Below, piece after piece: positions 1 through 5,105 of a DNA stretch of 5,105 nucleotides. Positions within the stretch are counted from its first letter, which is position 1; the number at the start of each line of letters is the position of its first letter. The position numbers were made by a program, and so were the translations under genes. The stretch is taken from positions 1 through 5,105 of the forward strand of contig CAMPKU010000262.1 of assembly GCA_946887385.1 (NCBI GenBank), given 5' to 3'. The notes beneath the pieces were generated by a model. That model saw nothing but the letters and a program-made list of their open reading frames with translations, made no database searches and was not told the origin of the DNA. The DNA is from an uncultured Gammaproteobacteria bacterium. GTDB taxonomy: Bacteria; Pseudomonadota; Gammaproteobacteria; Rariloculales; Rariloculaceae.

Positions 1-1
1 C

Positions 2-2131
2 CTGCAGCAAGCCGCCGCCGAGGCCGAAGCCGCGGCCGCGCGCGAGACGGAGGCCGCAGCCGAGGAAGCCGTGGCCGCTGATCCCGGCGTAGAGCTCGAG
101 TCCGAGCAGCTCTTCACCGACGAGACCGAGCCGGAGGTGCCGCCGCCGCAGCCCGAGCAAGTCGAAACCCCTGCGCCGGCGCCCGTCGCGGCGGCGCCCG
201 CGCCGAGCGAGCCGTCGCTCGTGTCGCAGGCCCTTGGCTGGCTCAGGTCGCCGGTCTTGTGGATCGGCCTCGGCGTTGCCCTGCTGCTCGCGGGACTGTG
301 GTTCATGCGCCGCCGGCGCCAAGACGTCGAGGACGTCACGGGCCGCTGGGAAGCGCTCGAGTCGGAGATCGACGACGAGGAAGCGCGCGATGCCACGGCG
401 CGTATGCGCCGGCAGGTGCCGGAGCAGACGATCGTCGTCGAGGAGCAGCATGCGGAAAGCCTGCGGCCGGCCGCACCCGAAGCGGCGCCGCCCGCGCGCA
501 AAGCCGCCGCACGCTCGCAGCGGGCCGCGCCGGCCGACGAGACGTTGTCGAGCCAGACCGTCATCAACCTCGACCAGGCCGATGCCGTGGCCGAGGCGGA
601 CTTCCACATCGCGTACGGCCTCTACGATCAGGCCGCCGAGCTCGTGCAGAAGGCGCTCGAAGCTGCACCCGACCGGCGCGATCTGAAGCTCAAGCTGCTC
701 GAAGTGTTTTTCATGTGGGGCAACAAGGACGCCTTCCTCAAGGCCGCGCAGGAGCTGCGGTCAGAGGTGAGCCAGCCGGACGATGCCGACTGGAACAAGG
801 TCGTCATCATGGGGCGCCAGATTTGTCCCGACGAGCGCTTGTTCACGGAAGCAACGACCGGCGGCAGCAGCGTCGACGTCGATCTCGAAGCCGGCGACTC
901 GCCGCTCGATCTCGCGTTCGACGACGCGGCGTCGGCCGACGTGGCCGCGGCCAGCGACGGCCTCGACTTCAACCTCGAGAGCTCCGACGTGCGGCCGGCA
1001 TTCAAAGCCGCCCCGAAAGCCCCGCCGCGCGATTTCAGCGGCGATGCGCTCGACATCGGCGCGCGTACCGCGGCCGGTCTCGAAGCAGCGCTGTTCGCCG
1101 ATGATGACGAGCAGCAAGAGCAAGAGGACCAGACCGGGCTCACCACGCCCGACGTGTCGGCCGACAGCCTGGCCGTGACTCAGGAGTCGCCCACGATCGA
1201 GCGGCCGTCGCACAGCGACTGGGCCACGATCGAGAGCCCGACCGCCGAGTTCGCAGCCGACGCCCCGACCGTCGAGACGCCGACGATCGAGAGCCCCGCG
1301 GCCCGCTCGGCCGCTACCATGGAATCCAGAACCGTCGCGATTCCGCGGCGCCCCGAGCCGCCGACCGTCGAGCAGCCGGCGCTCTCGTCCTCGACGAGCG
1401 ATTTCACCGCGGAAATCGATCTCGACGACTTAGGCCTCGACGTGAAAGACATCGAAGGCTTGCCCAGCGATCTCGGCGACTTGCCGATGGCAAGCTCCGG
1501 CGAAAGCGACACGCGCGAGCAGCCGGCGCTGCGCGACGACGACTCGCTGCTGTCGGCAACCGGCGTGACGAAGGTGCTGAACAGCGCCGACGAGGACGAC
1601 ATCGCGGCCGGCGAAACCGCCATCCTCGCGGACCAAGACGCGACGATGCTCGCGCCCGGGTTCGACGAGGCGACCAGCACGCTCACGGGCACCGAGGTGC
1701 TCGAGGGGCGGCTCGAGATCGACGACGAATCCGGCAGCACCTCGCTCGTGAAGGCGCTGCGCGGCGGCCGCAAGGACCGCGGCGTGGACCTCGATCTGGC
1801 CGACCTCACGGCCGCGCTGCATGGCGCCGATACCGTCGAGCAGCCGCGCACGTCGTCGTTCTCGCACGACGTGTTCGGCGGCGGCGACACGCCGCTCGAT
1901 CTGGACATCGGCGCCGACGCTACCGGCGACGACGACCCCACGGGCACCGAAGAAGCGGCCCTCGATCCGCAAACGATGACCGAGGTCGGCACGAAGCTCG
2001 ACCTGGCGCGCGCGTACATCGACATGGGCGACCCCGAAGGCGCGCGCAGCATCCTCGAGGAAGTGCTCGATGAGGGCGACACCAGCCAACGGCGCGAGGC
2101 GCAGGGGTTGATCGATACCTTGAGTGCGTAG
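2..2131 (+). CDS. fimV: FimV, C-terminal part (5' end outside window)
   Basis: FimV is an inner-membrane scaffold with a periplasmic N-terminal half (peptidoglycan-binding LysM in the family) and a cytoplasmic TPR half that organises the cell pole, type IV pili and twitching. Only the last 709 codons are here. The frame is open from base 2, beginning in an Ala/Glu/Gln-rich coiled-coil-like stretch, so the GTG at 71 is an internal Val and not the start. In order (window residue numbers): Pro/Ala-rich linker (about 45-75), one membrane helix (about 84-102, bases 251-307) followed by four or five Arg, then a conserved TPR-like block (about 196-258, with EADFHIAYGLYDQAAEL). Next come a long acidic low-complexity region with repeated T-V/I-E-x-P motifs, an IDLDDLGLDV motif near 472, and the FimV C-terminal TPR domain (659-709, with TKLDLARAYIDMGDPEGAR). 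The domain order and C-terminal motif make the call firm. The LysM domain cannot be seen. The TAG stop lies nine bases before the first palindrome. Confidence 0.95.
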   Translation: MQQAAAEAEAAAARETEAAAEEAVAADPGVELESEQLFTDETEPEVPPPQPEQVETPAPAPVAAAPAPSEPSLVSQALGWLRSPVLWIGLGVALLLAGLWFMRRRRQDVEDVTGRWEALESEIDDEEARDATARMRRQVPEQTIVVEEQHAESLRPAAPEAAPPARKAAARSQRAAPADETLSSQTVINLDQADAVAEADFHIAYGLYDQAAELVQKALEAAPDRRDLKLKLLEVFFMWGNKDAFLKAAQELRSEVSQPDDADWNKVVIMGRQICPDERLFTEATTGGSSVDVDLEAGDSPLDLAFDDAASADVAAASDGLDFNLESSDVRPAFKAAPKAPPRDFSGDALDIGARTAAGLEAALFADDDEQQEQEDQTGLTTPDVSADSLAVTQESPTIERPSHSDWATIESPTAEFAADAPTVETPTIESPAARSAATMESRTVAIPRRPEPPTVEQPALSSSTSDFTAEIDLDDLGLDVKDIEGLPSDLGDLPMASSGESDTREQPALRDDDSLLSATGVTKVLNSADEDDIAAGETAILADQDATMLAPGFDEATSTLTGTEVLEGRLEIDDESGSTSLVKALRGGRKDRGVDLDLADLTAALHGADTVEQPRTSSFSHDVFGGGDTPLDLDIGADATGDDDPTGTEEAALDPQTMTEVGTKLDLARAYIDMGDPEGARSILEEVLDEGDTSQRREAQGLIDTLSA
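1190..1380 (+). repeat. Degenerate T-V/I-E-x-P repeat cluster inside fimV
   Basis: Within the acidic linker of FimV the motif Thr-Val/Ile-Glu-x-Pro recurs at irregular spacing: PTIERP, ATIESP, PTVETP, PTIESP and PTVEQP, with a further TVEQP near base 1832. The DNA repeats are similar (forms of acgatcgagagcccg and accgtcgagcagccg), which suggests slippage or short duplication of coding repeats rather than a mobile element. This is probably a flexible spacer between the two TPR regions, and its length would be expected to vary between strains. The function of the motif is unknown to me. Confidence 0.6.
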
Positions 2132-2138
2132 CAAACAA

Positions 2139-2167
2139 GAGGGGACGGATTAGATAAATCCGTCCCC
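2139..2167. repeat. REP-like palindrome, short form, between fimV and truA
   Basis: A perfect 11-base inverted repeat (2141-2151 ggggacggatt, 2157-2167 aatccgtcccc) flanks a five-base loop (agata). It starts nine bases after the fimV stop and ends two bases before the truA ATG. The outer arms match the palindrome at 3872-3915 except for one paired, compensatory position: 2147 G with 2161 C here, A with T there. The shared blocks are aagaggggacRgatt on the left and ataaatcYgtcccc on the right. There is no T run after it, so it is a poor intrinsic terminator on the plus strand. It resembles the dispersed palindromes mobilised by REP-associated tyrosine transposases (RAYT), but no such gene is in the window and the family link is inference. 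Confidence 0.8.
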
Positions 2168-2169
2168 AT

Positions 2170-2955
2170 ATGTCGAGAATCGCACTGGGGCTCGAGTACG
2201 ACGGTACGGATTTCATCGGCTGGCAGATTCAGCCGTCCGGCCGTAGCGTGGAAGGCACGCTCGCGGCAGCCGTCGGCTTCGTGGCAGGCGCCCCCGTTAC
2301 GGTGCGCGGCTCGGGACGCACCGACGCCGGCGTTCACGCGCTCGAGCAGGTGGTGCACTTCGATGCGGCCGCGGCTCGCACGCCGCGCCAATGGCTGCTC
2401 GGCATCAACTCCAATTTGCCGCCCGACGTGGCGGTTCGATGGGTGCGCGAGGTGCCGATCGAGTTCGACGCACGGCGCTCGGCCGTGAGCCGCCGCTATC
2501 GCTACAGGATCGTGCAGCAGGCCTCGCGGTCCGCGCTGGCGCGCCGCACGGCCTGGTGGCTGCGCCAGGCGCTCGATTGCGCGGCGATGACGGCTGCGGC
2601 CGCCGCCTGGCTCGGCGAGCATGACTTCTCGGCGTTCCGCGGCTCGGGCTGCCAGGCGAAGACGCCGATGCGGCGGATGTCGAGCATCGCGATCGCCACG
2701 CGGCCGAGCGGCGCGGGCGCGGTCTTGACGTTCGAGTTCACGGCCAACGCGTTCCTGCTGCACATGGTCCGCAACCTGGTGGGCACGCTGGTGGCCGTTG
2801 GCAGCGGCGAGCTGACGCCGGCCGATGCGGCCTCGATCCTGGCGCGCCGCGACCGCCGCCTGGCCGGCGTGACGGCGCCGCCCCAGGGTCTCACGCTGGT
2901 CGAGGTCCTGTACCCCGCTCGCTTCGACCTGCCGCGTCAGCCCGACCAGGCCTGA
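2170..2955 (+). CDS. truA: tRNA pseudouridine(38-40) synthase TruA
   Basis: TruA isomerises uridine to pseudouridine at positions 38, 39 and 40 in the anticodon stem-loop of many tRNAs, in the cytoplasm. The 261-residue protein is close to the usual length of about 260-270. Visible motifs are IALGLEYDGTDFIGWQ at the N-terminus, the catalytic loop GRTDAGVHA (residues 49-57, with Asp52 as the nucleophile by family alignment), RRYRYRI with the conserved active-site Tyr110, the DFSAFRGSGCQ segment (152-162), FLLHMVRNLVG (195-205) and the closing GLTLVEVLYPARFDLP. The ATG at 2170 is the only plausible start: an in-frame TAA lies at 2155-2157, inside the palindrome. No free Shine-Dalgarno is seen. 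The only purine-rich stretch (gagggg, 2139-2144) is about 25 bases upstream and forms the left arm of the hairpin. truA follows fimV closely and may be cotranscribed with it. Confidence 0.97.
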   Translation: MSRIALGLEYDGTDFIGWQIQPSGRSVEGTLAAAVGFVAGAPVTVRGSGRTDAGVHALEQVVHFDAAAARTPRQWLLGINSNLPPDVAVRWVREVPIEFDARRSAVSRRYRYRIVQQASRSALARRTAWWLRQALDCAAMTAAAAAWLGEHDFSAFRGSGCQAKTPMRRMSSIAIATRPSGAGAVLTFEFTANAFLLHMVRNLVGTLVAVGSGELTPADAASILARRDRRLAGVTAPPQGLTLVEVLYPARFDLPRQPDQA

Positions 2956-2982
2956 TTCGAAGGCGGCCCTTTCGGCTATGAT
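2954..2982 (+). promoter_or_regulatory. Possible sigma-70-type promoter for accD
   Basis: The 54-base gap between truA and accD contains TATGAT at 2977-2982, one mismatch from the TATAAT consensus, preceded by ggc and followed by a GC-rich stretch. A -35 box is poorly matched: ttcgaa at 2956-2961 has a 15-base spacer, and other spacings are no better. If used, transcription would start near 2989, leaving a leader of about 20 bases before the accD ATG. It could give accD expression independent of fimV-truA. In a GC-rich genome an AT-rich hexamer in an intergenic gap is suggestive but not decisive. Confidence 0.3.
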
Positions 2983-3009
2983 GCCCGGGTTTCGAGCGCC
3001 CACACGAGC

Positions 3010-3870
3010 ATGAGCTGGTTCGACAAATTGATGCCGTCGCGGATCCGCACCGAGAGGCGCAAGCATTCGGTGCCCGAGGGCTTGTGGGTGAAATGCTCCG
3101 GTTGCTCCGCGCAGCTGTATCGCGCCGAGCTGCATCGCAACCTGCACGTGTGCCCGAAGTGCAACCATCATCTTCGGATCGGCGCCCGCGAACGGCTCGA
3201 GATGTTTCTCGATCCCGAGTCCGGCTACGAGCTCGCCGGCAACTTGGAGCCGCTCGATCCGCTGCGGTTCAAGGACACGAAGCGCTATCGCGAGCGTCTG
3301 AACCAGGCGCAGCGCGACACCGACGAGCGCGACGCGCTGGTCGTGATGGCCGGCACGCTGAAGAGCATGCCGATCGTGGCGGCCGCCTTCGAGTTTCGCT
3401 TCATCTCGGGCTCCATGGGCTCGGTGGTCGGCGAGCGCTTCGTGCGCGGCGTGGCTTACTGCATTCAGCATCGGCGCCCGCTCGTGTGCTTCAGCGCGAG
3501 CGGCGGCGCGCGCATGCAAGAAGCGCTGTACTCGCTGCTGCAAATGGCAAAGACGAGCTCTGCGCTTTCGCAGCTGGCTGCGGCGAAGCTGCCGTACGTG
3601 TCCGTGATGACGGACCCCACCACGGGTGGGGTGTCGGCGAGCCTGGCGCTGCTCGGCGACGTGAACATCGCCGAGCCCGGCGCGCTGATCTGCTTCGCCG
3701 GGCCGCGCGTGATCGAGCAGACCACGGGCGAGACGCTGCCCGAAGGTTTTCAACGCGCCGAATTTCTGCTCGAGAAAGGCGCGATCGACATGATCCTCGA
3801 CCGCCGCCGCGCGCGCGACGATATCGCGGCTCTGCTCGCGAAGTTGTGCGGACGGCCCGTACTGTCGTAA
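3010..3870 (+). CDS. accD: Acetyl-CoA carboxylase carboxyltransferase subunit beta
   Basis: AccD pairs with AccA to form the carboxyltransferase that moves the carboxyl group from biotin on AccB to acetyl-CoA, giving malonyl-CoA, the committed step of fatty-acid synthesis. The 286-residue protein starts [10 protein letters not shown], as AccD usually does. It carries the four-cysteine zinc ribbon (Cys29, Cys32, Cys48, Cys51; CSGC and CPKC), followed by the crotonase-fold core with [10 protein letters not shown] (133-142), [11 protein letters not shown] (162-172), [11 protein letters not shown] (201-211), GPRVIEQT (231-238) and [11 protein letters not shown] (244-254). It is somewhat shorter than E. 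coli AccD (304), lacking only the variable tail. The TAA stop directly abuts the second palindrome. The start is supported by the conserved N-terminus; the Shine-Dalgarno is weak. In E. coli the zinc domain binds its own mRNA and represses translation; whether that holds here cannot be seen. trp genes, common neighbours upstream, are absent. Confidence 0.98.
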   Translation: MSWFDKLMPSRIRTERRKHSVPEGLWVKCSGCSAQLYRAELHRNLHVCPKCNHHLRIGARERLEMFLDPESGYELAGNLEPLDPLRFKDTKRYRERLNQAQRDTDERDALVVMAGTLKSMPIVAAAFEFRFISGSMGSVVGERFVRGVAYCIQHRRPLVCFSASGGARMQEALYSLLQMAKTSSALSQLAAAKLPYVSVMTDPTTGGVSASLALLGDVNIAEPGALICFAGPRVIEQTTGETLPEGFQRAEFLLEKGAIDMILDRRRARDDIAALLAKLCGRPVLS

Positions 3871-3871
3871 G

Positions 3872-3915
3872 AGGGGACAGATTGATTTTGCGTTCGCAAA
3901 ATAAATCTGTCCCCT
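3872..3915. repeat. REP-like palindrome, long form, between accD and folC
   Basis: A nearly perfect hairpin: 3872-3883 (aggggacagatt) pairs with 3904-3915 (aatctgtcccct). After one G-A mismatch (3884/3903), 3885-3891 (attttgc) pairs with 3896-3902 (gcaaaat) around the four-base loop gttc. That gives 19 pairs in a 20-step stem. It begins one base after the accD stop and ends eleven bases before the folC ATG. The outer arms are the same as those of the palindrome at 2141-2167; this copy has an extra apical stem of seven pairs. Its AT-rich centre stands out from the GC-rich genes. I recall arms of the type ggggacagattta as common dispersed repeats in environmental Proteobacteria. That is memory, not a search result. 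Confidence 0.85.
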
Positions 3916-3918
3916 TTT
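3872..3918 (+). terminator. Possible weak intrinsic terminator or attenuator after accD
   Basis: The long hairpin is followed on the plus strand by tttt (3915-3918, the first T being paired), then ag. The strong GC foot (ggggac/gtcccc) next to a short T run resembles a rho-independent terminator, though the run is short and the stem is longer than usual. If active, it would reduce read-through from accD into folC. Equally, it may act only as an mRNA-stabilising or processing hairpin, as described for REP elements in enteric bacteria. The reverse strand has no T run after the stem. Confidence 0.35.
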
Positions 3919-3926
3919 AGCTTCGC

Positions 3927-5105
3927 ATGACGATGCCGCTTCAGCGCGGCGCCCCTCTCGAGCGTTGGCTCGCGTGGTTCGAAACCGTGCACCCGAAGCG
4001 CATCGACCTGCGGCTCGAGCGCTTCATCGCGGTGCTCGACACGCTGGGCTTGCGCACGCCGCCGTACACCGTGATCACCGTGGCGGGCACGAACGGCAAG
4101 GGCTCGTGCGTCGCGCTGCTCGAGAGCATCTACTGGCACGCCGGCTACGACGTGGGCACCTTCACGTCGCCGCACCTCCTGCGCTTCAACGAGCGCATCC
4201 GTGTGAACGGCAGCGATGCCCGCGACGACGAGCTCGTCGAAGCCTTCGAGGAAATCGCCGCCGCGCTCGGCCCGGTGACGCTTTCCTACTTCGAGGCGTC
4301 GTTCGTGGCGGCGCTCGTGGTGTTCCGCCGCCGGGCGCCCGACGTCGCGATCCTCGAGGTAGGCATGGGCGGCAGGCTCGATGCCACCAACGCGCTCGAC
4401 ACGGACTGCGCGCTGCTCGTGAGCATCGACCTCGATCACCGCGAATGGCTCGGCGAGACGCGCGAGGAGATCGGCCGCGAGAAAGCGGGCATCGTGCGGC
4501 GCGGCAAGCCCGTGGTCATCGGCGACCGCGCCGTGCCGCGCAGCGTGCTCGAGCATGTGGCCGCGCAAGGCGCGCTGCCGCTCATGATCGGCCGCGACTT
4601 CGACTACCGCGTAGACGGGGCGGGCTGGCGCCGGGCCCGCGATCCCAACACGGCGCCGCCGTTGCCGCTGCCGCCGTTCGGCGGCGAAGAGCAATTCGCG
4701 AACGCGGCCGCGTGCGCCGCCGTGGTCGAGGCGCTCGCCGCCGCTCTGCCCGTGACGGATGCCGCGCTTGCCGCCGGCATCGCGCGCGCGCAGTTGCGCG
4801 GCCGGCTCGAGCGCTGCGACGTCGACGGCGTGGAGTGGCTGCTCGACGTGGCTCACAACCCTGCGGCCGCCGCGCGCTTGGCCGCGTCGGTGCGCCGGCT
4901 GCCGGCCGCCGCGCGCACGTGGGTGGTGTTCGCCGCGATGCGCGACAAGGATCTCTCCGGCGTCGTGGAGCCGTTCGTGGCCGCGGACGGTTGGTTCGTG
5001 GCGCAGGGCAGCGTGGATCGCGGCGCCACCGGCGCCGAGCTCGGCACGCTGCTTGAAAGCATCGGCGCCGCGCGCGTCGCGGTCGCGGCCGACGTCGCGG
5101 CGGCC
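3927..5105 (+). CDS. folC: Bifunctional folylpolyglutamate/dihydrofolate synthase, 3' end outside window
   Basis: FolC joins L-glutamate to dihydropteroate and then to tetrahydrofolates, using ATP, in the cytoplasm. The frame is open from 3927 to the last base: 393 codons of an expected roughly 420-430, so the end of the C-terminal domain is missing. The motifs are clear: N-terminal LERWLAWFETVHPKRIDLRLER, P-loop VAGTNGKGS (52-60), TSPHLLRFNERIRVNG (80-95), SYFE (120-123), EVGMGGRLDATN (144-155), SIDLDHREWLG (166-176), GREKAGI (183-189) with the family's conserved carbamylated Lys, and DVAHNP (307-312) of the glutamate-ligase C-terminal domain. The start is ATG 3927, with a second ATG at 3933; an in-frame TAG at 3918-3920 excludes earlier starts. 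No Shine-Dalgarno is visible, since the upstream bases are the pyrimidine-rich right arm of the palindrome. The usual PGR motif before the ligase C-domain reads RGR (291-293). Confidence 0.96.
   Translation, partial: MTMPLQRGAPLERWLAWFETVHPKRIDLRLERFIAVLDTLGLRTPPYTVITVAGTNGKGSCVALLESIYWHAGYDVGTFTSPHLLRFNERIRVNGSDARDDELVEAFEEIAAALGPVTLSYFEASFVAALVVFRRRAPDVAILEVGMGGRLDATNALDTDCALLVSIDLDHREWLGETREEIGREKAGIVRRGKPVVIGDRAVPRSVLEHVAAQGALPLMIGRDFDYRVDGAGWRRARDPNTAPPLPLPPFGGEEQFANAAACAAVVEALAAALPVTDAALAAGIARAQLRGRLERCDVDGVEWLLDVAHNPAAAARLAASVRRLPAAARTWVVFAAMRDKDLSGVVEPFVAADGWFVAQGSVDRGATGAELGTLLESIGAARVAVAADVAAA

Noticed and set aside
71..73. GTG at 71 as the start of the first gene.
   Set aside because: The frame is open from base 2 with coiled-coil-like FimV sequence upstream, and FimV is normally much longer at the N-terminus; this is an internal Val codon.
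234..1213. Several overlapping frames on both strands inside fimV (150-281 codons).
   Set aside because: They are Arg/Ser- or Ala-rich shadows with no recognisable motif, lying entirely within the clear fimV frame.
2132..2169. The fimV-truA palindrome as a conventional rho-independent terminator.
   Set aside because: The stem is followed by atatg and the truA start, with no T run; termination of this classical type is unlikely at this copy.
3614..3632. Perfect 8-base inverted repeat (accccacc, loop acg, ggtggggt) inside accD.
   Set aside because: It encodes the conserved DPTTGGV motif of AccD, so the symmetry is explained by the required amino acids and GC-rich codon choice. It has no similarity to the two intergenic palindromes.
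1180..3753. A very long minus-strand open frame (857 codons) running antisense through fimV, truA and accD.
   Set aside because: It is a composition artefact. In truA and accD it is in codon-for-codon antisense register, so it stays open simply because those GC-rich genes avoid TTA, CTA and TCA codons. Its translation is Arg/Ala/His-rich, shows no family motif, and runs straight through three well-supported genes and an intergenic palindrome.
3965..5056. A plus-strand 363-codon frame over the folC region.
   Set aside because: It is an Arg/Ala-rich shadow frame. The correct frame starts at 3927, carries all FolC motifs and stays open to the window edge.

Overview
The window is a GC-rich, plus-strand housekeeping block with the order fimV (3' part), truA, accD, folC (5' part). 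This order is typical of Gammaproteobacteria. The combination of FimV, very high GC and a preference for codons ending in C or G suggests a Xanthomonadales-, Nevskiales- or Steroidobacterales-like lineage. That placement is inference; the gene identities are firm from conserved motifs.

Layout: positions 2-2131 hold the C-terminal 709 codons of FimV, a polar peptidoglycan-linked scaffold. The real start lies upstream of the window. A short palindrome (2141-2167) fills the gap to truA (2170-2955), the tRNA pseudouridine synthase. A 54-base gap with a possible promoter -10 box leads to accD (3010-3870), the carboxyltransferase beta subunit of acetyl-CoA carboxylase. A second, longer palindrome (3872-3915) fills the gap to folC (3927 to the right edge), folylpolyglutamate/dihydrofolate synthase. 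The folC frame stays open to the window end, so it is partial at its 3' end. Longer-looking frames over the same DNA are shadows.

The genes do not form one pathway. They cover polar organisation, tRNA modification, fatty-acid synthesis and folate synthesis, and are linked by conserved co-location. Two things depart from the ordinary picture. First, the trp genes (trpF, often with trpB and trpA) that usually lie between truA and accD in related bacteria are absent. Second, the two intergenic palindromes are clearly related copies of one REP-like element. They share their outer arms, show a compensatory G-C to A-T pair change, and sit directly against the start codons of truA and folC where a ribosome-binding site would be expected. 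No RNA gene, CRISPR array, transposase or other complete mobile element is visible, and I found no evidence of a wholly new multi-gene system here.
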